Assembly (NCBI GenBank): GCA_950295325.1
Contig: OX485808.1
Coordinates: forward strand, 33,999,180-34,063,179
Source: Polytrichum commune
Taxonomy: Eukaryota > Streptophyta > Polytrichopsida > Polytrichales > Polytrichaceae
Direction of reading: 5' to 3'
DNA length: 64,000 nt
Each line of letters opens with the position of its first letter. Positions within the stretch are counted from its first letter, which is position 1. This document shows, one piece after another, positions 49,300-59,308 of this stretch. A program made the position numbers and the translations under genes. The notes under the pieces were generated by a model, which worked only from the letters and a program-made list of their open reading frames with translations, did not search any database and had not been told where the DNA came from.

Positions 49300-49546
49300 A
49301 GACTCCTATATGTGATTGGTATGTGGATTGATGAGGATCAAAGAGCAAACCTCATAAACGCACATGTTTGAAAAAGATTGAACCACATCTTCAAATATTA
49401 CTCTAGACTCAATAGTGAACACAAATTGGGAGGACCTATATATCCAATTAAGAAATCAACAAATGTACACTTCTGATAACCATATATAAATCAAGGGAAG
49501 TTCGATTTTCAATCCGATTTTTGCAGATGTTTCATTATAGAGATAC
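49300..49546 (-). repeat. Family F repeat, copy 2 (inverted, truncated)
   Basis: Nearly the same as the start of copy 3 at 49976, including GGATCAAAGAGCAAACCTCATAA, CATCTTCAAATATTACTCTA and GATTTTTGCAGATGTTTCATT. It breaks off at the MITE starting at 49549. Confidence 0.75.
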
Positions 49547-49548
49547 TA

Positions 49549-49973
49549 AGGTAGAAATACCATAAGCGGTTAACCATCCTCTAGCCATGCACTAGACCGC
49601 CATCATAATGGTGAAGTGCCATTTTTAAAACGGATCATGGCTCGGCGGCAACTTCAATGCGTGCACACTTAGTGTAGCCAATGGGAGCCAAGTGTTAATG
49701 TACTAATGAGGTAACCGATTTAGGCGATGTTCTGTATGGAAATGCAGAGTATTGTGTTCGGTGTAGGGAGAATCTAGTGAACGAGCAAAGGGCTAAACAA
49801 ACTTTCCACTTTGAAAAAATTGGGGGTTTTTTTTTGTACAAGGCAGAAAAATATGAAGCAACTTGCATTCTTCATGAATCCTTCTCGTCTATCTTGAAAA
49901 ATCATCTCATGATTGTCAGACCAGATCTTCAATGCGAATCACCTTATTTTCACGGGTTATGATATTTCTACCT
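49549..49973. mobile_element. Stowaway-like MITE, family G
   Basis: The ends AGGTAGAAATACCATAA and, read inverted, AGGTAGAAATATCATAA are inverted repeats with one mismatch in 17. TA lies on both sides (49547-49548 and 49974-49975), the target duplication of Tc1/mariner-type elements. The interior has no transposase. Confidence 0.75.
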
Positions 49974-49975
49974 TA

Positions 49976-50270
49976 TGTGATTGATATGTGGATCGGTGAG
50001 GATCAAAGAGCAAACCTCATAAAACGCATACATTTAAAAAAGATTGAACCGCATCTTCAAATATTACTCTACACTCAATAATGAACACAAATTGAGAGAA
50101 CCTACGTATCCAACTAAAAAAATCAGCAAACATACGCTTCCGATAACCACATAAACCAAGAAAAGTTCGATTTTCAATCCAGTTTTTGCAGATGTTTCAT
50201 TGTAGACATACAAATGCAACACGAGCTTCGTTGCGTGAATCTAATCGGTAGAAGTTGGAGAACACAAACG
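49976..50270 (-). repeat. Family F repeat, copy 3 (inverted)
   Basis: Inverse of the plus-oriented copies: TCGGTGAGGATCAAAGAGCA at the left, GATAACCACATAAACCAAG in the middle and CGGTAGAAGTTGGAGAACA at the right. Confidence 0.75.
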
Positions 50271-50542
50271 GCAAAAACGAACCCCATCACACGCTCATGC
50301 CTTAGACCGTTTCCGCCTACACTACACGCATAATAATCTCCAAAAGGGCAATGAGGCCCAAAAGATCGGGTGTGGGAACCTGTGCGACTGTGGTTGGGTA
50401 TGACAATCTGGGGCTGTGACAAGTGGCACACCATTTCAATGTCACAAACACCTTTTGAGCATCTCAAGAAATACTTATGATTTGACATCCGTGATCCAAC
50501 ACGCAACACTCCAAATTGTAAGGCAGGCAAATGGCAAGGCTC

Positions 50543-50572
50543 CTGCTGCTCCTGCTGCTGCTGCTGCTGCTC
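50543..50572. repeat. (CTG)n microsatellite
   Basis: Trinucleotide repeat with one imperfect unit. It gives a poly-alanine stretch in a small plus-strand open frame, which I do not regard as a gene. Confidence 0.9.
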
Positions 50573-50989
50573 ATGATCTCCCTGTCATTACAATCGAGTC
50601 AGTGAACAAGGTGTACGGGTGTTATTTGGTTACTTTTTCTTCATCGGACAGCGGTTGTGTGATTGATGCTTGATTCGATCGGTGTGGAACGAAGAAGAAC
50701 AATCACTAAATGAATGAATGAATAAATAACTAGTGTTGGGCAATCTGATGTGAATTTGAGCATGTTGGCCCTACTGTTGTGTTGTTGAGGCGCCGTGAAC
50801 GCCTCCCTTGTGGTCGCGCGCTAGGAAGATCTCGGCCGTCGATTGCGATTTGGGAGATTTGAAGGCTCCTATGCTGCCCCAACCTCTGGCTTCTCTTTCC
50901 CTAGGGTAGAGTTTGAGAAACTTCACGTTGGATGAAATCTCCACCTCCATCCACTTATGGGTCTAGGATGAAAGTTTTGAAACTCAATC

Positions 50990-51090
50990 CTTCATTAAAA
51001 AGACTTGTGGAAGAGATGGTGCCAACTGGGGGAATCGAACTCTCACCTGTTTCTTCCCAAAGGTAGAGCCGTGGGTAATAGCCATGGACT
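50990..51090 (-). repeat. Possible tRNA-derived SINE head 1
   Basis: On the minus strand GTGAGAGTTCGATTCCCCC resembles a Pol III B box (GGTTCGANTCC), preceded by about 45 bp containing GGCTATTACCCACGG, a weak A-box relative. No clear tail or target duplication was seen. Confidence 0.3.
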
Positions 51091-51449
51091 CCAAGCCCCT
51101 TTTGATTACCAACATTGAAATGAAATGAAATTCAACCGGTTATATGAGAACGAAGGGGAACTCCACTGGGAACTTTGAGAACCTTTTGGGAACCTTCAAA
51201 ATCTCACACAAATGCTCTCATATAACCGGTTGAACAATCGACGCCTTCATCTTGCAAACATTGATTTTTCATCCGCCGAAAGTATTTTTTGGGTTGCCCG
51301 AGCAGTTTCGTAGACTATAGGATGGGTGTCGTGAATGGATGGCTTAGATGTGGTCTGTCCATGAAACCACACCTTCTGTTTAAATCGCCTCAGTGATGCC
51401 CTACCCTACTCAAGAATCTTCTTGGTGCAGGTTGGGGTTTACTGCCTAC

Positions 51450-51600
51450 CTTACGGTGGGTGGGCTCTTGGCTTTCTACCTACCTAACTAGTTTTTCTTC
51501 CCCGTCAAGTAGAGAGAAAATTCCACAACGGGAATCAAACCACCAACCACTTCATCTGGAAATGGCTACCTCTCCACTATCATCCGGTAGTTTAGGGTCA
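51450..51600 (-). repeat. Possible tRNA-derived SINE head 2
   Basis: On the minus strand GATAGTGGAGAGGTAGCC and, about 30 bp later, GGTGGTTTGATTCCCG resemble A and B boxes at tRNA-like spacing. No 3' end was defined. Confidence 0.35.
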
Positions 51601-51770
51601 CAACATGAAAATGATCGATTGACACCCACATACCTTACATAAGCTTCGGTTAGGTCTACTTAAAATATTAGATCTCAAGTGATTCATATCAGGGGGGTGG
51701 TCCAACTTTTGACTGCACTTGGCATGTGAAACAAGCCTCTAACAATAATACTCAAGCTTTGGTTAGGTGT

Positions 51771-52137
51771 AAGGTACATGGGTGTTATTCGATTCGTTTT
51801 TCATGTTGTCCAACTTTTACCGATTTGACTCACACAACGAAACTTGTGTTGCCTCAATGAATCTGTGGCGAAGTGTCAACAAAAATCGGGCCTCCCCTCA
51901 TTTTGTCATGGTTATTAGAAGTGCATGTTTGCTGATTCCTCCACTAGATACATATAGTAAGTCCTCCCAATAATGTTCAATGTTGAATATGGAATAATTA
52001 ATAACATTTGAAGACATAGTCCAATGATCTCTTTCAAACACGATGTATATTTATTGTTCTTTGATCCACACATAACCACACACCAATCAAATACAAGTGT
52101 CCGATTAAGAAAAGTAAGAGAACAACACCTGCGTGCA
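51771..52137 (+). mobile_element. Family F element, copy 4
   Basis: It starts AAGGTACATGGGTGTTATTC and contains CAACTTTTACCGATTTGAC, ACGAAACTTGTGTTGCCTCA, CATGGTTATTAGAAGTGCATG and TTTGATCCACACATAACC. It ends near AACACCTGCGTGCAT. The ends are weak inverted repeats, so family F may be a MITE of about 370 bp. Confidence 0.65.
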
Positions 52138-52252
52138 TAATGCCTTGTTCAATTATCATATGTCCATTAACTACCCCCCCCGGGGTGATCCATGATTTAT
52201 CCGACACTTGATCGGCATGTGAAACAATCCATTACCGATGAATATGCTCCAA

Positions 52253-52955
52253 CGTCCCGGGAGATTTTTGAGTTGAATCGGTTGAGATCCTAGTGTTTCC
52301 CAAGTCCAATTGGTACATGTTGGCATCTTTCAGGGCCACTTCACACACGAGACTGAGAGCCCGTGACCATTACATTTCAAGCACTCTCATTGGTGGAAAA
52401 GGCGGAGCCCGTCCAAGTTCACTTCACACTATGCTTGAGGGACCAACGGAGCATGTGAATGCAAGATGGATGTAAAGTCTACATGGATTCCTACATGGCA
52501 TTGAATGGATCATGCTTCATGGTCACTTGGATTATTTTCAAAAACCACCTCTTGGAGGTAGGCCTAACACAAAACCGAGAGATCACGGCACTCCGAACGC
52601 TCACAACCGTTGATTTATTCTATTTTATCATGTGTGGAGGACCGACATGAATAAAAATTCATTGAAATAGCATTTGGTTGAGGGCCCGGTCACATATGAC
52701 TTCACACACTACACTTGAGGGTCCGTGACTACAATACATGATTTTGGAGGTGTCTTGGGACAGCCTTTGGACACTTCCTTTTGGGCTCTCACAACTTTAA
52801 GATCACAGCTCTAGAATTGTGTGTGAAGTGGCCCTCAATTTTCCTTTATGGAGTAGAGGTTTATTCTACAAATTCCTCTAAAACGATCAGTAATTCTCTT
52901 AAAGTTGGAACTTCAACCGGTTATTCCTCAAAGTCAACTGGTTCATCTCTAAGAT
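52253..52955 (+). repeat. Family A repeat split by a family B MITE
   Basis: The left part 52253-52332 runs from GGGAGATTTTTGAGTTGAATC through CGGTTGAGATCCTAG to TTGGCATCTTTCA. The right part continues at 52838 with ATTTTCCTTTATGG, CCTCTAAAACGATCAG and CAACCGGTTATTCCTCAAA. The MITE at 52333-52834 sits between. Joined over one TCA, the two parts follow the order of the unbroken copy at 41858-42055. Confidence 0.85.
52333..52834. mobile_element. Tourist-like MITE, family B copy 2
   Basis: GGGCCACTTCACACACGAG at the left and GTGTGAAGTGGCCC at the right, 502 bp. TCA flanks both sides (52330-52332 and 52835-52837), a clear 3-bp target duplication. The insertion cuts a family A repeat. There is no coding capacity. 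Confidence 0.95.
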
Positions 52956-53695
52956 TAACTATTGTAGTGGTCGGCTCTTCTTGTTCATTGATATGCTCTG
53001 CCAAAGGCATATTTCATAATATAAAACATGACCAATGGGGTCGCTCATACAGAAGCCACCAAACCTGTCAGTAAGTCGCAGGACTGCACTGAAGATTTGA
53101 ATGTGGATGTGAAAAATAGTTAATCACATGCCCTGATCACCCTAACCTTTCCGTCCAGTTCCCACCGTGAAATTGTTGGGGATTAGGTTAAGAAATAGAT
53201 GTTGGCCCACCACTTTTCACATTATTACAGTCGGAGATTCTGATGGATGGTGTCAGAAGTGGCTGATGTGATTAGCCCCAACGATCGCACTAACTTTCCG
53301 TTAACTTCTAGATGTGAAATAGTTGGGGGATGCCATCAAGGTCGGATGCCAGGTTATTCACACCAATGTCTTGGCTTGCTCAACATTTTTATTGTGATGT
53401 ACAATTGCTCACATGGTTGTCCTACCTCCCCGGCCAACGGCTAAAAACATCTACAGGGGTAGCAAAGGTGGGCCATGTGGACAGACCACAAGTTTTTGGT
53501 GGTGGCCCCCATGCATCCAAACGTGGATGTCATAGTGCAGGTTATGACCATCTCCGGTGTCGTCATATAGGTTGGATGGTGGTGGCCCATCATGAAAGTT
53601 ACTATAGAAGACTAATTCACAAAATGCACTCTCAGTTTGGTGTGATCAAGGCATGAGTGAGTTATGGACTCTCCTTGTACTTCACCTCTCCTAAG
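52956..53695. other. Intergenic, no gene seen
   Basis: Contains a short diverged direct repeat: CACTAACTTTCCGTTAACTTC...GTGAAATAGTTGGGG near 53287 resembles CCTAACCTTTCCGTCCAG...GTGAAATTGTTGGGG near 53141. No gene was recognised. Confidence 0.45.
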
Positions 53696-54074
53696 GTACG
53701 TGGGTGTTACTTGGTGCATTATTCATGTTCTCCAACTTGTGCCGATGACGTTTACACAACTAAGCTTGTGTTGCATTAGCAAATCTACAATGACATGTCA
53801 CCAAAAATCATATTGAAAATTATACCAACCTTGATTTAATTACGGTTATTGGACGTGCATGTTTGTTGATTCCTTAATTGAATACGTAGGTTATCCCAAT
53901 TTTTGTTCACTATTAAGTGTGAAGCAATTACTCAAATTTGAAGACTTAGTCCAATGATCCCTTCTGAACACGATGTGTCTTTATGGTGTTTGTTCTTCGA
54001 TCCACACATAACCACACACCAATCAATATATGGGGTCCCAATTTACAAAAAGTAACCAAGTGACACTTGCATAC
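53696..54074 (+). mobile_element. Family F element, copy 5
   Basis: The left end GTACGTGGGTGTTACTTGGT and the right end, read inverted as GTATGCAAGTGTCACTTGGT, are inverse copies with a few mismatches. This is the best support for family F being a TIR element of about 380 bp. The interior matches copies 4 and 6. Confidence 0.75.
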
Positions 54075-54422
54075 TTTAGTTGGTTTGTTTTTCTTGTTCT
54101 TCATCTTCTATTGAGGAATTACATGTCCTAAACTTTGGTATGCATCATAAAATTTGTGATGAACCATCAATAAAATCAGATCTCCCTTGATTTAGATATG
54201 GTTGTCGAAAGTGCATGTGCCTTGATTCCTTAACATGAATGCATAGGTCCCCCAAGTGTGTTCATTATTGAGTGTAGAGAAATCAATGAAAATCGAAGAT
54301 ACAATCTAATCTCCTTTTTAGCATGTGTTTATGGTGTTTGTTCTTAGATCCATGCTTAAACCACAAACCATTCATATATAATTATCCAATTAAGACAATT
54401 GACCAAATAACACTCGCATATA
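54071..54422 (+). repeat. Family F element, copy 6
   Basis: Abuts copy 5 in the same orientation. It shares TTGATTTAGATATGGTTGTCG, AAAGTGCATGTGCCTTGATTCC and GTGTTTATGGTGTTTGTTC. It is more diverged than copy 5. Confidence 0.65.
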
Positions 54423-55011
54423 ATAGATACTAAATAATGCGGCAACTTTGGTAGGCCCCACATGTGTTCAACTAGATGTTGGTTAGAATGGCAAGTTGTG
54501 AATAATACTTAGGTTGATTTATGTTCTTTTGATAAGAGACACTCATAAGAAACGGGACATAATGCCTGGCAATATCCCAACCCTACTATGCATAGGCCTA
54601 CAATTGAATTATGTTTTGAATGCCTACTTAACTTAAGGTAGAGGGTGCTTAAACCAACCCTTTGCTTGATTTAACTTATTTTTTAGTCCATTTGGATTAG
54701 TGGTAACATGTATGCATGGTAGGCTTAACAATTTGCCTTAGACATGGCATAAACATCAAATAAACTAAATTGCACATCATATGAATATACTTCAATTTTT
54801 TTTGAAGTCACTCACCCCTTGTTGCCTAAATCCCTCCCTCGACCCATGCTTTTCCCAATCCAAACGCCTCCCTAAAACCGTCCCAACATGCACCCAAAAT
54901 TGCCCCCCATTTTTCACCCAAACCACACCCACACTAAATCCAATGCCCACCCAGTAATAAACTTGAGTCCTTATACGTTTCGCGTGTAGGACCTCAATAA
55001 AAACACACTTA
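54423..55011. other. Intergenic, no gene seen
   Basis: No recognisable gene or repeat boundary. A C-rich stretch lies near 54820-54960. Confidence 0.45.
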
Positions 55012-55517
55012 GGGCCACTTCACACACGAGACTGAGAGCCCGTGACCATTACACTTCAAGCACTTTCATTGGTGGAAAAGGCGAAGCCCGTCCAAGTTCG
55101 CTTCACACTATGCTCGAGGGACAAACATAGTATGTGAATGCAAAATGAATGTGAAAGTCTACATGGATTTCTAAACGGCACCGAACGGATCATGTTTCAT
55201 GGTCACTTGGACTATTTTCAAAAACCACCTCTTGGAAGTAGGCCTAACACAAAACCGGGAGACCACAACACTCTGAATGCTCACAACCATTGGTTTATTC
55301 TATTTCATCACGTGTGACGACCCGCGTGAACAGAAAATCATTGAAATATCATTTGCTTGAGGGCCCGGTCACGTATGACTTCACACACTACACTCGAGGA
55401 TCCGTGACCACACGACATGATTCCGAAGGTGTCTTGGGACAGCCTTTGAACACTTTCTTTTGGGCTCTCACAATCTCATGGTCACGACTCTTGGCTCGCG
55501 TGTGACTGAAGTGACCC
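55012..55517. mobile_element. Tourist-like MITE, family B copy 3
   Basis: GGGCCACTTCACACACGAGA at the left and GACTGAAGTGACCC at the right, 506 bp. It is flanked by TTA (55009-55011) and TCA (55518-55520), a duplication with one change. The interior is collinear with copy 2. Confidence 0.9.
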
Positions 55518-55539
55518 TCAAGTAACTCACCAAGAGCTA

Positions 55540-56319
55540 CAGTCTAACCTTGATAATGTCACCCTTGTCAATAGAACACCTTGATATTGTCACCTAAGAG
55601 TTTGAAACCGATTTTCATAGTGTAAAACTCCCTCGTTATTATCCCTATCACCCTTGGTAATGTCACTATTTTCTTCCAAAATCCGTAGTGTAAATGTGAT
55701 AATACCAAGTATGGATGGATTGTATGTGATGATTGGATGGACAGATTGTAGTAGCCGAAAAGAGCTTGTGCAATTAGTGCAAGATGGTGAACAGGTTCTT
55801 GATTCCATGGAAGTAGACCCATTGATTGTTGATAGCAGTGATGATGAGTCTAAAGTAGTGAAGCTAAGCGATGCACAAAAATATGCTAAAGATGTTTTGA
55901 ATTTTATGGCTAGCCAAGGTTCTCAAATTTTCAACACTTTGGAGTTGTTAGGAATGGAAAAAATCCATGACAAACTCTTTAGAATTGGTGTTGCAAATTT
56001 AACATCAACAAAACAATGTGACATTAGAAGCTTCTTTGTCTCTAGTGAGAGGTCTTTACCTGATCTTAATGACACATTATGATGTGCTCTTGTTGTTATT
56101 CACAATTTTGAATTAGATTTTACATTCAAAAACATTAAAGTCTCGTATTTTTTATTTTCTTTTTTACATTGTAATTTTATTTTGATTTTCTACCTATTTT
56201 TTTGATAATATCACATTATGCACAAATCTTCAAAATGTGACATTATCAAATATGTCACACCTTGTTTATATCACTCTTTTTGGTGAAACGGATGGTGTGA
56301 CATTATCAAGGTTAGACTG
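55540..56319 (+). mobile_element. pogo/Tigger-like element 1 (internally deleted)
   Basis: The left end CAGTCTAACCTTGATAATGT and the right end ACATTATCAAGGTTAGACTG are perfect inverted repeats over 20 bp or more, beginning CAGT and flanked by TA on both sides (55538-55539 and 56320-56321). This is the signature of the pogo branch of Tc1/mariner. The terminal motif recurs inside each end (ACCTTGATATTGTCACC and CCCTTGGTAATGTCACT on the left). Only the 3' end of a transposase gene remains. Confidence 0.92.
55654..56082 (+). pseudogene. pogo-like transposase, C-terminal fragment
   Basis: From about codon 53 the frame gives an acidic stretch MEVDPLIVDSSDDESK, then LSDAQKYAKDVLNFMASQ, then EKIHDKLFRIGVANL, then KQCDIRSFF before the stop. 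This order (acidic block, DAQ helix, K-hydrophobic helix ending V/I-ANL, Q-x-x-I-x-x-F-F) is how pogo/Tigger transposases end after the DDE domain. Q-C-D-I-R-S-F-F (56014-56037) fits the PCNA-interacting-peptide consensus, a motif known from Drosophila pogo. The DNA-binding and DDE domains are missing through internal deletion. The start codon given is only the first ATG of the frame. Confidence 0.75.
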
Positions 56320-56321
56320 TA

Positions 56322-56792
56322 CATTCCCACGCTTGCCCAAATCCAATCCCACTTTCCACCACCCCCCCCCAAAAAAAAAAACAAAAAAAAAACGCATGGA
56401 CTCGGGCGGGGTGTTGGTCTTCTCCACTACAGAGTGCACTTTTGGGCTTGGGGTTTGTTGCGAATGTGAAGGTCCAAACTAACTTATAAAAGTGGCAGAG
56501 TGATGAGACTGGCAGCCCCCATGTGTCCAGTGAGAGCTTGCTGTGGGGCTGTGGGTGGGTCAGATATGTGGCATAAGTTTGTTCGATCCACTTTTCAATG
56601 CTCCAGAGAGATTCCACCGCCTCTGCCTTTCGCATGCTAGCTCGACCTGCATGTGAGGCACTATAAGATTAAGATTAAAGTTAGGCTTCCCAAATATTCG
56701 TTCAGTGGACAATGCCGCAAATCGTTTTGTTAATAGGTTTCCGGAGCTATTTTATAAGGGAGGTCAGTCACAGGTGTACGAGTGGTATTTTA
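56322..56792. other. Intergenic, no gene seen
   Basis: Contains a C run followed by A runs near 56361-56392. No gene was recognised. Confidence 0.5.
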
Positions 56793-57305
56793 AGCCCACT
56801 CTTCACACACGAGACTGAGAGCCCGTGACCGTTGTTACACTTCAAGCACCCCTCCTTGGTGGAACAGGCGGAGCCGGTCCAAGTTCACGGCCTCACACTA
56901 CGCTTGAGGGACCGACGGAGTATGCGAATGCAAAGTGGGTGGTAAAGTCTACGTGGATTCCTACGTGGCATCGAGCGGATCATGTTTCATGGTCACTTGG
57001 ACTATTTTCTAAAACCACCTCTTGGAAGCAGGCCTAACACGAAACCGGGAGACCACGGCACTCCGAACGCTCACAACCGTTGGCTTATTCTATTTCATCA
57101 CGTGTGACGACCCGCGTGACCAGAAATTCATTGAAATAGCAATTGGTTGAGGGCCCGGTCACGTATGACTTCACACACTACACTCGAGGGTCCGTGACCA
57201 CACGACATAATTTTGGGAGGTGTGTTGGGACGGCCTTTGGACACTTTTCTTTTGGGCTCTCACAATCTCATGGTCACGGCTCTTGGCTCGTGTGTGAGGT
57301 GGGCC
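56793..57305. mobile_element. Tourist-like MITE, family B copy 4
   Basis: AGCCCACTCTTCACACACGA at the left and CGTGTGTGAGGTGGGCC at the right, 513 bp, flanked by TTA on both sides (56790-56792 and 57306-57308). The interior is collinear with the other family B copies and has no coding capacity. Confidence 0.93.
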
Positions 57306-57308
57306 TTA

Positions 57309-59308
57309 CATGATGCTTATGTGGGAGCCAATCCGTCGACGACTGTAACACTCAGCGCCCATCATGCGAGCCATGTGACTACCTAGGCTAGTAACTGAAT
57401 TTTCATTTGATTCTTCAGAAAAAGTTGTTGACGAGGCACAGAAGGTGAAAGGTTAATGGTCACGTCACGCTGGTCTTACTTGGACCATCAGCCATGGCCA
57501 GTTAAAACTCACGAGCATCGGCAAACATCGCCACCGTCTTTCCGAAGCTTCTTTGATGGGCGTAAGGTAAATTGTGCTAAAATCGTCCCTTTCATGGGTA
57601 CACTCTTAAACTCCGTATTATCACACCTGTGGCGATTAAAGTGCACGTGACATTACGGGGTTTTGCAGCATTAACATGGATGCGTGATACTGTAGAATTA
57701 GGGTAGTATGTGACACTATGGAATAACACCAAGAGAGATGTGAGGACAATTTGAATTTGTTCTCCTGTCGCCTACGCTAGCGTGGTCCACTCCACTTGGC
57801 CTTCCCGGGCGATGTGGTGGACACATGCACCAACATTCAACAAGTGGCAGAAGAAGAAGATGAAGAATAAGAAGAATAAGAAGGTGACACTCCACGTGTT
57901 GACACATGGCGCAATGCGAGGGTGTGGGTCGACTTCTTGGGTGGTTTGCATTATTAAGGGAGAGAAATGTGACAATGAGGAGTGAGATTTGGACTATGAA
58001 CATCCATTCCCTAGGGTTTCAAGATATTAGAGAGTGTGTGACACTATGAAGGTTGATATTACGGAGTTTAGCGTGTAGTATTATCAACTTAAGAGTTCGG
58101 AATGGGTCTTGACATGGTTTTCCGATGCACCAAAGTTTGTCCTATGTGTATCATGTATGCAGAAGTTACAAGAGTTCGAAGTTTTATTGGTACATAACCC
58201 AAAACCAATACGGGAGCTCAATGTTAAGGTAGTGGACATTCTAAAAACCATACGTACTTAGAGTAGAGGCGTCCATAGCCGATCGCTTAAGAGATTATGT
58301 GCCAAATTTGGAGGACTATAAGGCAATGCCGTTTTTCTTCCCGTGTAGGAAGATAGAAATCAGGAGGACTACAAATTTTTGGGTAGTTCTATTCCTTCAA
58401 GTTGAAATTATTACAAATTTTTGAAGCCAAAAGTTGGCCTGAACATATTACCAATGTCTAGAGTCAGCCATAACTACTCATCTTAACCGCTCATTCCTCC
58501 TCATTTTAGCACTCAAAACCATGACATGTGTCATGCCACTATTGGTTTTGGCCCGATCGAAATTCAAACCGAACTTGATCGAAATCACAACACCCTATAG
58601 TTTGCCGATGGGGTCCTGATCAGGAATACGCGCCTCTACTACATATTGCAAGATTTTATGGTGGTGGTTTTAGGAGGGGCATGTTTTTAGCAAGTGGTAG
58701 AAATGACTTCATGACCATGTTTGATGCAACCAATGATGATGCTAAGGAAGTCAATTGATTTAAGCAACAAACATCCGACATGCATCGTCCATACAAACCT
58801 TGTCTAAGGCATGTAGCCCTATTGTGAGCATTCCGACTCCACATACAATATTGACCAATGGATCTAATGGGAAATTCTCTGGTACAGTGAACAATTACCC
58901 AAATTACACAAATTTTTCCTTTCAAGTTTCAAAATCAAAGTTGAGATGCAAAATTTGTAAGAGGTCAAACTAAATATTCCCTTTCTCTTGAAGTGATCCC
59001 ATAGACCCTCCCAATTGTGTCAACTATTAGTCCTATAATGGAGATTGTATTTTGAGCATCTCATCGTAAGACATGTCATTTTGGTGTCCACTGTTGACTA
59101 AAATCCTTGCCATTTACTACTCAAATACAGTCGTCCAATTAAAAGGAGTGACCACAAAAGGCCCACATACCTTATTTGCTTTCTTTACCAAGGACTGTCG
59201 TAGATTTGTTACCATAGAAGTTGGCACTAAATTCTTTCAAAATGCATAGAATTATCACTTAATTCATGTGGGCATCAAAGGATATAACCCAATATTTGAA
59301 CTCTAATA
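57309..59308. other. Gene-free interval
   Basis: No gene was recognised. There is a purine-rich AAG-type low-complexity tract at about 57846-57884. The tract near 58930-59200 has weak similarity to the right part of family F. Confidence 0.5.

Larger units (their letters stand above)
50271..51770. other. Intergenic with two tRNA-like promoter patches
   Basis: No gene was recognised. It includes a CTG repeat (50543-50572), a short GC-rich patch near 50790-50850, and two minus-strand stretches with B-box-like words (listed separately). Confidence 0.5.

Noticed and set aside
50416-50673. Small open frame with a poly-alanine tract
   Set aside because: The tract is a CTG microsatellite in repeat-rich DNA, and no similarity or gene structure surrounds it.
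53330-53656. 108-codon plus-strand open frame
   Set aside because: No recognisable domain; it overlaps another frame and lies in DNA with a diverged direct repeat.
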